From Gammaproteobacteria bacterium HGW-Gammaproteobacteria-4 (GTDB taxonomy: Bacteria; Pseudomonadota; Gammaproteobacteria; Xanthomonadales; Xanthomonadaceae): DNA of 64,000 nt. The translations under genes were made by a program, and so were the position numbers. Where the stretch lies: the NCBI GenBank assembly GCA_002839995.1, contig PGZC01000002.1, positions 37,994-101,993 on the forward strand, in the 5' to 3' direction. Below, one piece after another: positions 49,998 through 60,773 of the stretch. A model generated the notes under the pieces. That model did not search any database. It was not told the origin of the DNA and saw only the letters and a program-made list of their open reading frames with translations. Numbering within the stretch: the first letter of the stretch is position 1; every line of letters begins with the position of its first letter.

Positions 49998-52346
49998 ATG
50001 CGTGCCGCCGTCATCCTCGTCGCCCTGGCTTTCGCGTTGCCGATACCCGCCCAACCGCTGAGCCTGGACCAGGTGATGGCCGACCCGGACTGGATCGGCA
50101 ACCCGGTCGAGGCGGCCTGGTGGCAACTGGACGGCAAGGCCGTGACCTGGCAGCAAAAGCGAACCGGCAGCACCATCCGTGATCGCATCGTGCTGGATCT
50201 CGCCAGCGGCAACAGCGCGGTCGCAGCACCGGCACAGGACGCCGCGCTCGACCCGGCCAACCCGGTGTTCGATCGTGCGCACCAGCGCGCCGTGTTCGTG
50301 CGCAATGGCGATGTGTTCATGCGCGAACTCGGCAGCGGTGCGCTGCGCCAGCTCACCGCCAGCGCCGATGCCGAGGCCAGCCCGATGTTCAGCGCCGACG
50401 AACAGGCGGCGTTGTGGCGGGTCGGCAACGACTGGTTCGGGCTGACATTCAGCGAAGGCGTGGCGCGCGCGATCGCATTGCCACGCGCGGAAAAGGATCC
50501 ACAAACCGAACCGGAAGCCGACGACTTGCGCGCCGACCAGTTGCGCCTGATCAGCACCCTGGCCGGGGATGACGCACAGCGCAAGGCGACACGCGAGCGC
50601 GAGCAGGCGTTGCGCACCGCCGACCCCTCGCGTGCGGCGGCAGCAACCTATCTTGGCGACGACATCGAGATTCAGGCCAGCAGCCTGTCCCCCACTGGCC
50701 GCTGGCTGCTCGTGGTCGCCACGGCGAAGAGTGGCGACAAGGGCAAGGCCGGCAAGATGCCAAAGTACGTCACCGAATCGGGCTACGAGGAAGTCGAGGA
50801 CGTGCGCACCCGGGTCGGCCGCAAACCACCGCTGGCGCACAACATCACACTGATCGACCTGAGCGATGGCAGCATCGCGACGCTGGATCTCAAAACCCTG
50901 CCGGGTATCGACAAGGACCCGCTCGCGCGTCTGCGCAAGGCCGCCGGCAAGGAACCGCTCAAGGGCCTGCGCCCGGTCACCATCGACACCCCGCTGTGGA
51001 ACCGCAGCGGCGATCGCGCCGCTATCGCGCTACGCGCGATCGACAACAAGGATCGCTGGATCGTCAGCCTCGATCCGGCCGACAAATCGCTGCGCACGCG
51101 GCACCGGCTCACCGATCCGGGCTGGATCAACTGGAGTTTCAATGAATTCGGCTGGATGCCGGACGAGCGCAGCCTGTGGTTGTTGTCTGAACACAACGGC
51201 TACGCGCATCTGTATCTGGCGCCGGTCGGCAAAGCCGTCAAGGCACTGACCGCTGGCCAGTGGGAAGTATCGCAGCCCGAACTCGATGCCGATGGCCAGC
51301 GCTTCTTCTTCGTCTGCAATCGTCAGTCGCCCGGCGATTACGAGTTGTGCGCGCTGGACATGCAATCCACCGCAGTACGCGAGTTGACCGCGCTCGATGG
51401 CGTCGAGAATTTCGTGTTGTCGCCCGACCAGCAGCAGATCCTGTTGCGCCATTCGGCCAGCTACCTGCCGCCGCAACTGAGCGTGATGGCGGCCGACGGC
51501 AGCGCGCTGCGTCAGCTCACCGACACCCGCAGCGAGGCGTTCAAGGCGCAGCAATGGATCGCGCCGCAATTCGTGCAGGTGCCCTCGCAACACGGCGCCG
51601 GCGCCATCGCCGCAAAGCTGTATCGCCCCGTCACGCTGGAACCGGGCAAGCAGTATCCGGTGGTGATGTTCGTGCACGGCGCCGGCTACCTGCAGAACGT
51701 GTGGTCGCGCTACCCCAATTATTTCCGCGAGCAGATGTTCCACAACCTGCTGGTGCAACGCGGCTACATCGTGCTGGACATGGACTACCGCGGCTCGGCC
51801 GGCTATGGCCGCGACTGGCGTACGGCGATCTACCGGCAGATGGGACATCCCGAGCTGGAAGATTACCGCGATGGCATCGACTGGCTGGTGCAAACGCAGC
51901 AGGCCGATCGCGGCAAGATCGGCATTTACGGCGGCAGCTACGGCGGCTTCATGGCGTTCATGGCGCTGCTGCGCGCACCGGATGCCTTCCTCGCTGGCGC
52001 CGCCCTGCGTCCGGTGTCCGACTGGCGCATGTACAACCACGAATACACCTCGAACATCCTCAACACCCCGGATATCGACCCCGAGGCCTACCGCATCAGC
52101 TCACCGATCGAATACGCGCAAGACCTCCAGGGCCATCTGCTGATCGCACACGGCATGATCGACGACAACGTGTTCTATCAGGACTCGGTGCGCATGGCGC
52201 AGCGGTTGATCGAGCTGAAAAAAGCGAACTGGGAACTGGCCAGCTACCCGCTGGAACGGCATGGCTTCGTGCATCCGGAGAGCTGGTACGACGAATATCG
52301 ACGCATCCTGGAACTGTTCGAGCGCACGTTGAAGGCGGCGCCGTGA
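49998..52346 (+). CDS. S9 family serine peptidase (dipeptidyl/acylaminoacyl peptidase type), secreted
   Basis: A 782-residue periplasmic peptidase. Signal peptide (MRAAVILVALAFALPIPAQP, cut near residue 19), beta-propeller (residues ~40-520) and C-terminal alpha/beta hydrolase: oxyanion region VMFVHGAGYLQNVW, nucleophile IGIYGGSYGGFMAFMALL (GGSYGG), Asp in HGMIDDNVFYQDS, catalytic His in LERHGFVHPESWYDEY. Cleaves short peptides at Pro/Ala or from an N-terminal end. ATG 49998 follows GCAGGAG; monocistronic, followed by a REPIN hairpin. Confidence 0.94.
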   Translation: MRAAVILVALAFALPIPAQPLSLDQVMADPDWIGNPVEAAWWQLDGKAVTWQQKRTGSTIRDRIVLDLASGNSAVAAPAQDAALDPANPVFDRAHQRAVFVRNGDVFMRELGSGALRQLTASADAEASPMFSADEQAALWRVGNDWFGLTFSEGVARAIALPRAEKDPQTEPEADDLRADQLRLISTLAGDDAQRKATREREQALRTADPSRAAAATYLGDDIEIQASSLSPTGRWLLVVATAKSGDKGKAGKMPKYVTESGYEEVEDVRTRVGRKPPLAHNITLIDLSDGSIATLDLKTLPGIDKDPLARLRKAAGKEPLKGLRPVTIDTPLWNRSGDRAAIALRAIDNKDRWIVSLDPADKSLRTRHRLTDPGWINWSFNEFGWMPDERSLWLLSEHNGYAHLYLAPVGKAVKALTAGQWEVSQPELDADGQRFFFVCNRQSPGDYELCALDMQSTAVRELTALDGVENFVLSPDQQQILLRHSASYLPPQLSVMAADGSALRQLTDTRSEAFKAQQWIAPQFVQVPSQHGAGAIAAKLYRPVTLEPGKQYPVVMFVHGAGYLQNVWSRYPNYFREQMFHNLLVQRGYIVLDMDYRGSAGYGRDWRTAIYRQMGHPELEDYRDGIDWLVQTQQADRGKIGIYGGSYGGFMAFMALLRAPDAFLAGAALRPVSDWRMYNHEYTSNILNTPDIDPEAYRISSPIEYAQDLQGHLLIAHGMIDDNVFYQDSVRMAQRLIELKKANWELASYPLERHGFVHPESWYDEYRRILELFERTLKAAP

Positions 52347-52348
52347 GC

Positions 52349-52438
52349 CCCGGGTTTCGGCCCTGCGGGCCTCTACCCGGGCTACAAAAACACGAGATGT
52401 CGTAGCCCGGGTAGAGGCCCGCAGGGCCGAAACCCGGG
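52349..52438. repeat. REPIN-like long hairpin (family C), perfect 37-bp arms
   Basis: Arms 52349-52385 and 52402-52438 around a 16-base loop, three bases after the S9 peptidase stop (52344-52346) and ten before the convergent EamA stop (52448). Sequence family as at 38423-38510. Likely acts as a terminator for both genes. Confidence 0.9.
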
Positions 52439-52447
52439 ACCAAGCGC

Positions 52448-53332
52448 TCACCCGCGCCGCAGGGTAAGCGCGATGCCGCCGAGCACCAATACGCCCGACA
52501 CCACCACCCGCAGCGTGATCGGCTCGGCCACCAGCACGGCACCGGCAAGCGTGGCCAGCACCGGCACGATCAATTGCAGGCTGGCCGCGCGCACCGCGCT
52601 CAGCGCCGGCAACACGCGGTACCACAGCGCGTATCCCAGCCCCGAAGTGACCATGCCCGAGAGCAGTGCATAGCCCACGCCATCGGCCGGCAATGGCGTG
52701 ATCGGCCAGACCAGCACCGCCAGCGCTACCGCCAGAACACTGGCACGAACAAAGTTACCGGCGGTCGCCGCCAACGGGTCGCGGCTGCGACGCCCGTGCA
52801 GCGAATACACGCCCCAGGCGATGCCTGCGGCAAGCATCAGCGCGCTACCCAGCAATGGCGGCGCATCGCGCCCCGGACGGGTCAACAACACCAGGCCGAC
52901 AAAGGCCACGATCAAGCCCAGCCAGTGCAGCGGACGCGGCCGTTCGCCGGCGATCATGCCGGCCACGATCATGGTGATCTGCACCGCGCCAAACAGCAGC
53001 AACGCGCCCAGACCAGTGGCCACGCTGACGTAGGAAAACGAAAACGCGGCGGCGTAGACGAACAACGCAGCCGCGCCATACCAGTCGCCCGCCCGCCGTA
53101 CTCCGGCGGCGTAGCGGTGGCGCCAATGCACCAAGGCGGCCAGCATCAGGGCGCCGGAAGCCAGGCGCAACAGCGTGTACGCTGCCGGCTCGATCGTGGT
53201 AGTGGCCAGCGCCAACCGGCCGAGCACGCTGTTGCCGGCGAACGCGACCAAAGTCAGCGCGGTCAGCAGCGGCAACTGCCAGCGCGACACGTCCGCTGTC
53301 GCGCGCTCAGTCAACGGCAACCGCACTGGCAT
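52448..53332 (-). CDS. EamA family drug/metabolite transporter
   Basis: A 294-residue inner-membrane protein with ten TM helices in two EamA repeats ([37 protein letters not shown]... and [20 protein letters not shown]...[49 protein letters not shown]). The substrate is unknown; the family exports amino acids or metabolites. Its start overlaps the 3' end of prfC by 26 bases, so the two are translationally linked on the minus strand. Confidence 0.93.
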   Translation of the reverse strand: MPVRLPLTERATADVSRWQLPLLTALTLVAFAGNSVLGRLALATTTIEPAAYTLLRLASGALMLAALVHWRHRYAAGVRRAGDWYGAAALFVYAAAFSFSYVSVATGLGALLLFGAVQITMIVAGMIAGERPRPLHWLGLIVAFVGLVLLTRPGRDAPPLLGSALMLAAGIAWGVYSLHGRRSRDPLAATAGNFVRASVLAVALAVLVWPITPLPADGVGYALLSGMVTSGLGYALWYRVLPALSAVRAASLQLIVPVLATLAGAVLVAEPITLRVVVSGVLVLGGIALTLRRG

Positions 53333-54911
53333 GTTCGCGGGTGGCAGCGAAGCGGACCTTCGGCCAGCGCTCCTGCATCAGTTGCAGGTTGACCCGGGTC
53401 GGCGCCAGATAGACCAGCAAACCAGCCGCATCGAGCGCCAGGTTCGATGCCGCCTTTTCGCGAAACTCTTCCAGCATTCCGGCATCGGCGCAATGCACCC
53501 AGCGCGCCGTCGCTACCGACACCGGCTCGAAACTCGCGTCCACGCCGTATTCGTCCTTGAGCCGGTAGGCCACCACATCGAACTGCAGAGTGCCGACCGC
53601 GCCGAGAATCAGGTCGTTGCTCATCAGCGGCCGGAAGAACTGGGTCGCGCCCTCTTCGGACAACTGCGCCAGCCCCTTTTGCAGCTGCTTGAGCTTGAGC
53701 GGATCGCGCAGGCGCGCACGGCGGAACAATTCCGGCGCGAAATTGGGGATGCCGGTAAACGCCAGCACCTCGCCTTCGCTGAACGTGTCACCGATCGAAA
53801 TGGTGCCGTGGTTGTGAATGCCGAGCACATCGCCCGGCCAGGCGTCACCGGCGATCTCGCGATCCGACGCCATGAACGTAAGCGCGTTGGCGAGCTTGAC
53901 CTCCTTGCCCGAGCGCACGTGCAGCGCCTTCATGCCGGGCGTGTAGTGCCCGGAGCAGATGCGCAGGAAGGCGACGCGATCGCGATGCTGCGGATCCATA
54001 TTGGCCTGGATCTTGAACACGAAGCCGCTGAATTTCTCTTCATCGGCAGCAACCGCGCGGGTGTTCGTGGCGTGGCTACGCGGCGGCGGCGCGTGTGCCG
54101 CAAAAAAGTCCAGCAGCAACTGCACACCAAAGTTGTTCACTGCCGAGCCGAAGAACACCGGCGTCTGCCTGCCGGCGAGGTAAGCGTCTTCATCGAACCG
54201 ATGCGACGCCCCCTGCACCAGCTCCAGCTCGTCGCGCAGCTCGTTGAACTGCGCCTCGCCGAGGCGCTCGCGCAGCTGCGGTGCGTCGATCGATGCGAAG
54301 ATCGTGGAGTCCTGACGGGTGAAATTGCGGCCCGGCTCGTACAAATGCACTTCGCCGGTTTGCAGATGCACCACCCCGCGCAGACGCGAACCCATGCCGA
54401 TCGGCCAGGTGATCGGTGCGCACTGGATGCCGAGCACGGATTCGACTTCATCGAGCAGATCGATCGGCGGCTTGCCCTCGCGGTCGAGCTTGTTGATGAA
54501 CGTCATGATCGGCGTGTCGCGCATGCGGCACACATCCATCAGCTTGATGGTGCGCTCCTCGACGCCCTTGGCCACGTCGATCACCATCAGCGCCGAGTCC
54601 ACCGCGGTGAGCACGCGATAGGTGTCCTCGCCGAAGTCGGCATGGCCCGGGGTATCGAGCAGGTTGATGATCCGGCCTTCGTACGGGAACTGCATCACCG
54701 ATGAGGTGACCGAAATACCGCGCTCCTTTTCCAGCGCCATCCAGTCGGAGGTGGCGTGGCGCGCCGCCTTGCGGCCCTTGACCGAGCCGGCCATCTGGAT
54801 CGCACCGCCGAACAGCAGCAGTTTTTCGGTCAGCGTGGTTTTGCCGGCATCCGGGTGCGAGATGATCGCAAAGGTGCGGCGACGCCGGGTTTCCAGGGAC
54901 TGTTCGGACAT
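53307..54911 (-). CDS. prfC: Peptide chain release factor 3
   Basis: A 534-residue translational GTPase that recycles RF1/RF2 from the ribosome. G1 [16 protein letters not shown]2 region [13 protein letters not shown]3 [19 protein letters not shown]4 INKLDREG; C-terminal [22 protein letters not shown] is typical of RF3. ATG 54911. Usual length (about 530). Confidence 0.97.
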   Translation of the reverse strand: MSEQSLETRRRRTFAIISHPDAGKTTLTEKLLLFGGAIQMAGSVKGRKAARHATSDWMALEKERGISVTSSVMQFPYEGRIINLLDTPGHADFGEDTYRVLTAVDSALMVIDVAKGVEERTIKLMDVCRMRDTPIMTFINKLDREGKPPIDLLDEVESVLGIQCAPITWPIGMGSRLRGVVHLQTGEVHLYEPGRNFTRQDSTIFASIDAPQLRERLGEAQFNELRDELELVQGASHRFDEDAYLAGRQTPVFFGSAVNNFGVQLLLDFFAAHAPPPRSHATNTRAVAADEEKFSGFVFKIQANMDPQHRDRVAFLRICSGHYTPGMKALHVRSGKEVKLANALTFMASDREIAGDAWPGDVLGIHNHGTISIGDTFSEGEVLAFTGIPNFAPELFRRARLRDPLKLKQLQKGLAQLSEEGATQFFRPLMSNDLILGAVGTLQFDVVAYRLKDEYGVDASFEPVSVATARWVHCADAGMLEEFREKAASNLALDAAGLLVYLAPTRVNLQLMQERWPKVRFAATREHASAVAVD

Positions 54912-54964
54912 GCGCGGGCGCGACCGATCTGGCCGCTGTTCAACAGGAAGGGGCGGCGATTATA

Positions 54965-57202
54965 TCAGTGCGCGAGAACCGACTGGTCCGCACGCGGCTC
55001 ATAGGCGAAATACTGCGCGATCGGTTCGGGCATGTGCAGCGCGTGGCCCTGCAGGTAATCCACGCCCAAGGCGCGCAACACGGCGCAGATCGACTCGGTT
55101 TCTGCATGTTCGGCGATGGTGCGCTTGTTCAGCACGTGGGCGATATCGGTGATCGAGCGCACCACCGAGGCGGACATGGGCGATCCTTCCAGGTCGCGCA
55201 CGAAGCTGCCATCGATCTTGATGTAATCGACATCCAGCGAGCGCAGATAGGCGAACGAACTGAAACCGGTACCGAAATCATCCAGCGCGAAGCGGCACCC
55301 CAGTGCATGCATCTGCTGTATGAACGCGCTCGCACGCGCCAAGTCGTGGACGGCGCTGGTTTCGGTGATTTCGAAACACAATTGCTCCGGCGCCATGCGC
55401 GATGCGCGCAGTTGCGCATCGACAAAACGCGCGAAATCCTCGTTCATCAGCGAGCCGGCGGTGAGGTTGATGGCGCAGGTATCGACATCGGCCAGCGCGT
55501 CGGGGTGGTTATCGAACCAGCGCAACACCATCGCCACCACGTGACGATCGATCTGCACGCCGAGGCGGAAGCGCTCCGCCGCCGGGATGAAATCGCCCGG
55601 CATCAGCAGGCTGCCGCCGGGGTTCAGACGCAGCAGGGTTTCGAAATGGCGCCTGCCCTGCACCAGCGCGGTGCTGGCGACGATGTCCTGGCAATACAAC
55701 TCGAACTGATCCTCATCCAGACCGGTGCGGATACGCACCGCCCAACGCATCGCCTCGGTGCGGGAGCGCATCTCGCCGGGGCCGGAGGAGGCCACGCACA
55801 GGCGATTGCCGCCCATTTCCTTGGCGGTGAAGCATGCCGCGTCGGCCTGCGCCAGCAGACTGGAATAGCCGCTGGCCTGCGCAGCAAACGGTGCGATCCC
55901 GGCACTGGCAGTGGTGTTGAGCACCAGGCCATGCCAGGCCAGGCGATAGCGATCGATGCTCGACAGCACATCCTGCACCCGTGTTCGCGCTCGTGCCTCG
56001 TCGCAATCGTGCAGCAACGCGGCGAACTCGTCGCCGCCGATCCGGAACACCACGTCGGACGCCGGCAGCCGCGCCCGGATCAGCGATGCGACGCCCTTGA
56101 TCAGGGCATCGCCGGCCTGATGGCTGGCAGTGTCATTGATCAAGGTGAAATGATCCAGATCGAAATAGACGAGCGCGCACTTGCCCGAGCTGCGGTGGGA
56201 TGACATCTGTTGCATCTGCTCCAACTCGGCGCGCAGCGCATCCTCGAACGCGGTGCGGTTGGGCAGCCCGGTCAGGGTGTCGGTCAGCGCCCGACGCAGC
56301 AGCGAGCGTTGCGCCAGACGTCGTTCGTGCGTTCCTATCGACAACAGCAGTGGTGCGATGGCCAGCAGGCTGAGGAACACCAGCAAGATCACGATGTCGA
56401 GCAACCGGGTCGGCTGCGCGAACGCGCCGACACCCAACGCAATCGCCGTCGCCATGATGAACACCATCAGCGACACGCCGGCAGCGGTCCAGATCGGCGG
56501 AAAACGCATCGCCGACCACAACAACAAGGCCAGCGGAACCGCAGTCAGCCCCAGAATGAACGGGCTCTCGCTGCGCGCGCCGCTGATGATGGCAAGCAAC
56601 GCCGCCAGCATCAGCGCGAACCAGATCACGCGCTCGCGAACCGAACCGTAATCGTCGCTGCGCATGGTGCCGGCACGCACGCGATCACGCATGAGCAACT
56701 GCAATACGATCGGCGTCAACGCCGCGATGCTCAACACGTCGCCCAGCGCCCAACGCATGAAGTTGACCGGCACCTGTGCCAGATTGCTCAATCCGGCGAC
56801 GAACAATCCGGTCGCACCGATCGCGCCACTGACCGCCGCCAGCAACAGCCCGCCTTCCAGAACGCTCAACCCGTAAGCCACGCTCAATCGCGGGATGCGG
56901 TCATGTCGCTGCACCAGCCAGACGCCGGCAACGACGCCCGCGGCGTTGCTGGCGACGGAGAACGGCAGGAAATTCCAGCCCACCGGATCCAGCAGCGCGT
57001 GCATCACGAGATTCCCGACCGGCACGTACCACCACCAGCGCAAGCCGTAGCGCAATACCACCGCAAACGCCAGTCCGGTCGACGGCCAGAACAGCGCCAC
57101 CTCGCCCGGCGCATGGATCAGACGCAATGCCAATGCGGTTCCGGCCAGATACAGCCCGAGCAGCACGACGACCCGCAGCATCGATAGCAAGTGATGGGAC
57201 AT
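54965..57202 (-). CDS. MASE1-GGDEF-EAL membrane protein (c-di-GMP turnover)
   Basis: A 745-residue protein: eight-helix MASE1-type sensor (residues ~10-300), GGDEF domain with an intact RIGGDEFAALLHD, and an EAL domain. The EAL motif itself is replaced by ETL (HFETLLRLNPGG), the usual AEGVET is AEHAET, yet DDFGTGFSSFAYL, ITETSAVHD and KIDGSFV are kept. The cyclase is probably active; phosphodiesterase activity is doubtful. 53 bases separate it from prfC. Confidence 0.92.
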   Translation of the reverse strand: MSHHLLSMLRVVVLLGLYLAGTALALRLIHAPGEVALFWPSTGLAFAVVLRYGLRWWWYVPVGNLVMHALLDPVGWNFLPFSVASNAAGVVAGVWLVQRHDRIPRLSVAYGLSVLEGGLLLAAVSGAIGATGLFVAGLSNLAQVPVNFMRWALGDVLSIAALTPIVLQLLMRDRVRAGTMRSDDYGSVRERVIWFALMLAALLAIISGARSESPFILGLTAVPLALLLWSAMRFPPIWTAAGVSLMVFIMATAIALGVGAFAQPTRLLDIVILLVFLSLLAIAPLLLSIGTHERRLAQRSLLRRALTDTLTGLPNRTAFEDALRAELEQMQQMSSHRSSGKCALVYFDLDHFTLINDTASHQAGDALIKGVASLIRARLPASDVVFRIGGDEFAALLHDCDEARARTRVQDVLSSIDRYRLAWHGLVLNTTASAGIAPFAAQASGYSSLLAQADAACFTAKEMGGNRLCVASSGPGEMRSRTEAMRWAVRIRTGLDEDQFELYCQDIVASTALVQGRRHFETLLRLNPGGSLLMPGDFIPAAERFRLGVQIDRHVVAMVLRWFDNHPDALADVDTCAINLTAGSLMNEDFARFVDAQLRASRMAPEQLCFEITETSAVHDLARASAFIQQMHALGCRFALDDFGTGFSSFAYLRSLDVDYIKIDGSFVRDLEGSPMSASVVRSITDIAHVLNKRTIAEHAETESICAVLRALGVDYLQGHALHMPEPIAQYFAYEPRADQSVLAH

Positions 57203-57290
57203 CGCGCCATCCTACCCCCGCTGGCGGGGCCACGAAACCGCCACGCGCCTGGGAGCCTGTCGGGCTTGACCGATCAGACAACGAGAACGG

Positions 57291-57533
57291 CTCTTCGCTT
57301 CGCTCGGTCGCCCACAGGGTGGGCTCCTACAGCGGTGTTTCACGGCGCGTTTGCAGGAGCCGATGAGACGGCTCTTCGCTTCGCTCGGTCGCCCACAGGG
57401 TGGGCTCCTACAGGGGTGTTTCACGGCGCGTTTGTAGGAGACGATGAGACGGCTCTTCGCTTCGCTCGGTCGCCCACAGGGTGGGCTCCTACAGCGGTGT
57501 TTCACGGCGCGTTTGTAGGAGCCCACCCTGTGG
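57291..57533. repeat. Tandem array, 81-bp unit, three copies
   Basis: Units start at 57291, 57372 and 57453 (CTCTTCGCTTCGCTCGGTCG then CCCACAGGGTGGG...). Each unit holds one family A REP arm; the last runs into a full REPIN. The 57203-57581 stretch holds no gene; a divisible-by-three period makes false ORFs. Confidence 0.9.
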
Positions 57534-57538
57534 GCGAC
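57469..57538. repeat. REPIN (family A), 24-bp perfect arms
   Basis: Arms 57469-57492 and 57515-57538 around 22 bases; the sequence of the arms is identical to 49626-49693. Confidence 0.9.
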
Positions 57539-57581
57539 CGGAACGACCGTAGCCGCGAATACTCGCGCTACCGGAAATGAT

Positions 57582-60500
57582 TCAGCCCGATGCCGGTCGT
57601 GGTGCGGGGCCCGGGTCGCCCGGCACCGGCGATGCGCCCGCTGAACCGAGCAACTGCAACTCCCCTGCCAGCAGCATCGGCTCGGCGCCAGCGCGCAGCC
57701 GGGCGATCAGCGTCGCCAGCACCGTGCGATCGGTCGGGCGGAATGCCGCCCAGCCATTGCGGCCGTGGCGTTTGACCCAGTACAACGCCTTGTCGGCCAG
57801 TTCGATCATGTCCTCCCAACCCAGACGACCCTGCGCATCCTGAAACAACGGGTATTCGGCGAGCCCGATCGACGCGGTCAGGGACACGGTTTGCCCATCC
57901 GCCAACGCATAGGGATGTGCAGCAATCTGCCGGCGCAAGCGCTCGCCGATGGCAGCCAACGACTGATTCGGAATCGGCCGGAAGATCAGCAGAAACTCTT
58001 CGCCGCCCCAGCGCACCACATAGTCGCCAGCACGCAGCAAGTCACGCAGTTGTTGCGCAACCTGCTGCAATACGCGGTCGCCCTCCAGATGCCCGTACTG
58101 GTCGTTGACCTTCTTGAAGTGATCCAGATCGACCAGCGCAAACAGCATTACCTGCGCGTGATTGGCCAGGCCCGGGAATTCCCGATCGTAGAAGCCGATG
58201 TCCGCCGGCATCTGCAATTCGAGAAAACGCCGATTGCGCAGGCCGGTCAGCGGATCGGTCTGGCTCGCTTCGCGCAATCGCTCGTTGAGCGCCTTCAATT
58301 CGGCAGTGCGAAAATCGACCAGTTGCTGAAGATGCGCTTCATGTGCGGCGTGGCGTTGCAACACGCGCCGTGCGCCCACCGCCAGCAAGGCGAGTAGCGC
58401 CAATGCCGCGGTGATGCGAAACAACACGGTCTCGTGCCACAGCGGTGGGATCGTGAAGTTCAGTTGCGCCGGCTGCGTCGCCCATACCCCGGCGTTGTTG
58501 GCCGCCCGCACCTCGAAGCGGTAATCGCCAGGCGGCAGGTTGGTGTAGTTGGCCTGCCGCGGCGCGCCATCTCCCAACGTGTGCCAGTGCCGGTCGTAAC
58601 CATGCAGGCGGTAATGGATCAAGGTGCTGCGCGGATCCTGGAAACTGAGCGCGGCAAAAACAAATGCCAGATCGCGCATGCCTTTGCCAAGCTGCGGCAG
58701 TTTCTCCAGCAGGGTGTCATGCCAGTGCTCGCCGATGCGCACCTGCTCGATGAACACCGTGGGCGCAACCGTGTTCTTGACGACTTCGCGCGGCGCCAGC
58801 ACCACCACGCCATCGCGGCTCGGCAACCACAGCGCGCCTTCGGCGATAACGCCCTTGGCGTTGCCGGCGCCGTTGCAACAACTGCCCTGTTGCCCACTGC
58901 GCAGGTCACCGCGCTCATTGATAATCATCTCGCCGCGCACGCGAGCACGCCGACCGACAGCCAGCGACTGCAAATCGACCGTCGGTACCCGGCTGACGCC
59001 ACGTATGCCCGCCATCCACACGAAGCCATCGGTCTCGGCGATGAAGAACGGTACATTGGCCGGCAACCCCTGCTCGGGGCCGATGGTATGCCAGCGTGTG
59101 CCGTCGAACAGGTAGGAATGCTCGGTCAGGCCGCCGATCAGCAAGCGGCCATCGGGCAACTCGTACATGGACGTCACATCCAGCGCGGCGGGCAATCGAT
59201 CGCTCGCGGCGAACGGCAACAAGCGCTCGCCGGCCACCTGCCAAAGTCCGCCACGGCCGCCGGCCAGCCAGGTGCCATCATGGCGCCGCAACAGAAAGCG
59301 AACCCCTACCGGCGCCGCTGGCGACTCGGGGAGCAACCGCTGCAAGCGACCCTTTCGTGAGCGATACAGACCTTCGCTGGTGGCCAGCCACAGATCGCCT
59401 CGACCGTTGCCGGCGCTATCGCCCGGGTCGCGCACGATACCGTTGATCTGGGCATTGGCCAGCGCCGAAAATCCGTCCGGCATCTGCACACGGCCATTGC
59501 GCCACAGTGCCAGCCCTTGCCGGGTGCCGATCCAGACCTGATCGGGTTCGGCGAGCAGGCTGTAGGCCTGCGGATGCGGCAGTTGATCGCCGGAAACCAC
59601 CTTCTCGAAGCGGCCGTCCGCCCACCGCGCCAATCCCTCGTTGGTGCCGATCCACATCGTTCCGTTTGCACCCGGCGCGAGCGACCAGACCAATGGCTCG
59701 TGCAACCCTTCATGCACGCTGAATCGGCGCGCCCAGCCACCCCACAGGCGCACCACGCCCTCGGATTGACTGCCGACCCACAGGTTGCCCTCGCGATCTT
59801 CGAATGCGGACAACGGCGCCTTGATGTAACCCGGCGAGCGCGGATCGACCCACTCCTGCGGTTGCCCGTCACGCAATCGGATCAGGCCATGCTCGGTGCC
59901 GACCCAGAGATTGCCGTCGCGATCATCCTGCAAAAAAGTGACCAGACCGTCGCTGAACCCGGGCACTTTCAGCGAGACGCGTTGCCAGGCATCGCCCTCG
60001 CGCGTGAACAATCCGCGCCGACTGCCCAACCAGATCCGGCCACCCGCCTCACGCAGCGCCGTGACTGCCACGTCGCGCATATCGGCTGGCAGGGGCATCG
60101 CCTGCGCCACGCCATCCGCGATCCGCACCACCGCGCCGACCGAACCGACCCACATGCCGTCGGCACGCGCCAACAGCGTACGCGCCGGCTGCGGCGCCGA
60201 CGGCAATCGTTGCAACCGGTCATCGACCACCGTGAAAACGCCTTGCTCGGACGCGACAAACACCTCGCCATCGGCGGTGAATGCAATGTCCTGCACATCC
60301 GGCGCCGGCATTCCCTCGGGTGGCACGATCGCGCGGAAACCGTGCGCGTCGTGCACCGCTACACCCTGATAGGTGCCCACCCACAACGCACCCCTGGCAT
60401 CGGTGCGCAACACGCGGATCCAGACGCCGGGCAAGGCCGGGGTATCGACCGGGGTGAAGGTGGTGAAACGCACGCCGTCAAAACGGGCAAGGCCGGTCTG

Positions 60501-60713
60501 CGTGCCGACCCAGATGTAGCCCATGCCGTCCTGCGCTATCGCATTGCCGCTGACCTGCGGCAGCCCTGCCTGCGTCGACCAGCGTGCCTGGACGTACTGA
60601 TGGAAGGGCTTGTCCGGCGCCAGGGCAAACGCGTCCGCTGCCATGCCCAACACGATGGGCAGCAGCACACCCCACTTCGGCCAAGCCTTTGCCGTCACTC
60701 GCGCATCATCCAT
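57582..60713 (-). CDS. Two-component-type beta-propeller sensor with Y_Y_Y domain and GGDEF diguanylate cyclase
   Basis: A 1043-residue membrane protein: signal peptide/TM (LLPIVLGMAADAFA), about 14 Reg_prop blades (GYIWVGTQTGLARFDG; GNLWVGTEHGLIRLRDG; GTMWIGTNEGLARWADG), a Y_Y_Y domain (YRLHGYDRHW...YTNLPPGDYRFEVRAANNAG), one TM helix near residue 770, a coiled coil, and a GGDEF domain with intact RWGGEEFLLIF and DLDHFKKVNDQYGHLEGDRVL. A periplasmic propeller probably senses a polymer-derived or other ligand and controls c-di-GMP synthesis. Neighbour of another c-di-GMP enzyme. Confidence 0.94.
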   Translation of the reverse strand: MDDARVTAKAWPKWGVLLPIVLGMAADAFALAPDKPFHQYVQARWSTQAGLPQVSGNAIAQDGMGYIWVGTQTGLARFDGVRFTTFTPVDTPALPGVWIRVLRTDARGALWVGTYQGVAVHDAHGFRAIVPPEGMPAPDVQDIAFTADGEVFVASEQGVFTVVDDRLQRLPSAPQPARTLLARADGMWVGSVGAVVRIADGVAQAMPLPADMRDVAVTALREAGGRIWLGSRRGLFTREGDAWQRVSLKVPGFSDGLVTFLQDDRDGNLWVGTEHGLIRLRDGQPQEWVDPRSPGYIKAPLSAFEDREGNLWVGSQSEGVVRLWGGWARRFSVHEGLHEPLVWSLAPGANGTMWIGTNEGLARWADGRFEKVVSGDQLPHPQAYSLLAEPDQVWIGTRQGLALWRNGRVQMPDGFSALANAQINGIVRDPGDSAGNGRGDLWLATSEGLYRSRKGRLQRLLPESPAAPVGVRFLLRRHDGTWLAGGRGGLWQVAGERLLPFAASDRLPAALDVTSMYELPDGRLLIGGLTEHSYLFDGTRWHTIGPEQGLPANVPFFIAETDGFVWMAGIRGVSRVPTVDLQSLAVGRRARVRGEMIINERGDLRSGQQGSCCNGAGNAKGVIAEGALWLPSRDGVVVLAPREVVKNTVAPTVFIEQVRIGEHWHDTLLEKLPQLGKGMRDLAFVFAALSFQDPRSTLIHYRLHGYDRHWHTLGDGAPRQANYTNLPPGDYRFEVRAANNAGVWATQPAQLNFTIPPLWHETVLFRITAALALLALLAVGARRVLQRHAAHEAHLQQLVDFRTAELKALNERLREASQTDPLTGLRNRRFLELQMPADIGFYDREFPGLANHAQVMLFALVDLDHFKKVNDQYGHLEGDRVLQQVAQQLRDLLRAGDYVVRWGGEEFLLIFRPIPNQSLAAIGERLRRQIAAHPYALADGQTVSLTASIGLAEYPLFQDAQGRLGWEDMIELADKALYWVKRHGRNGWAAFRPTDRTVLATLIARLRAGAEPMLLAGELQLLGSAGASPVPGDPGPAPRPASG

Positions 60714-60773
60714 GCCCTCGCCAACAGACCGAGTGTAGCGCGCTATCGGCGGCGGGATGCGACGCCGTTCACG

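Noticed and set aside
57191..57580. Repetitive ORFs over the 81-bp array
   Set aside because: Same artefact as the 51-bp array.
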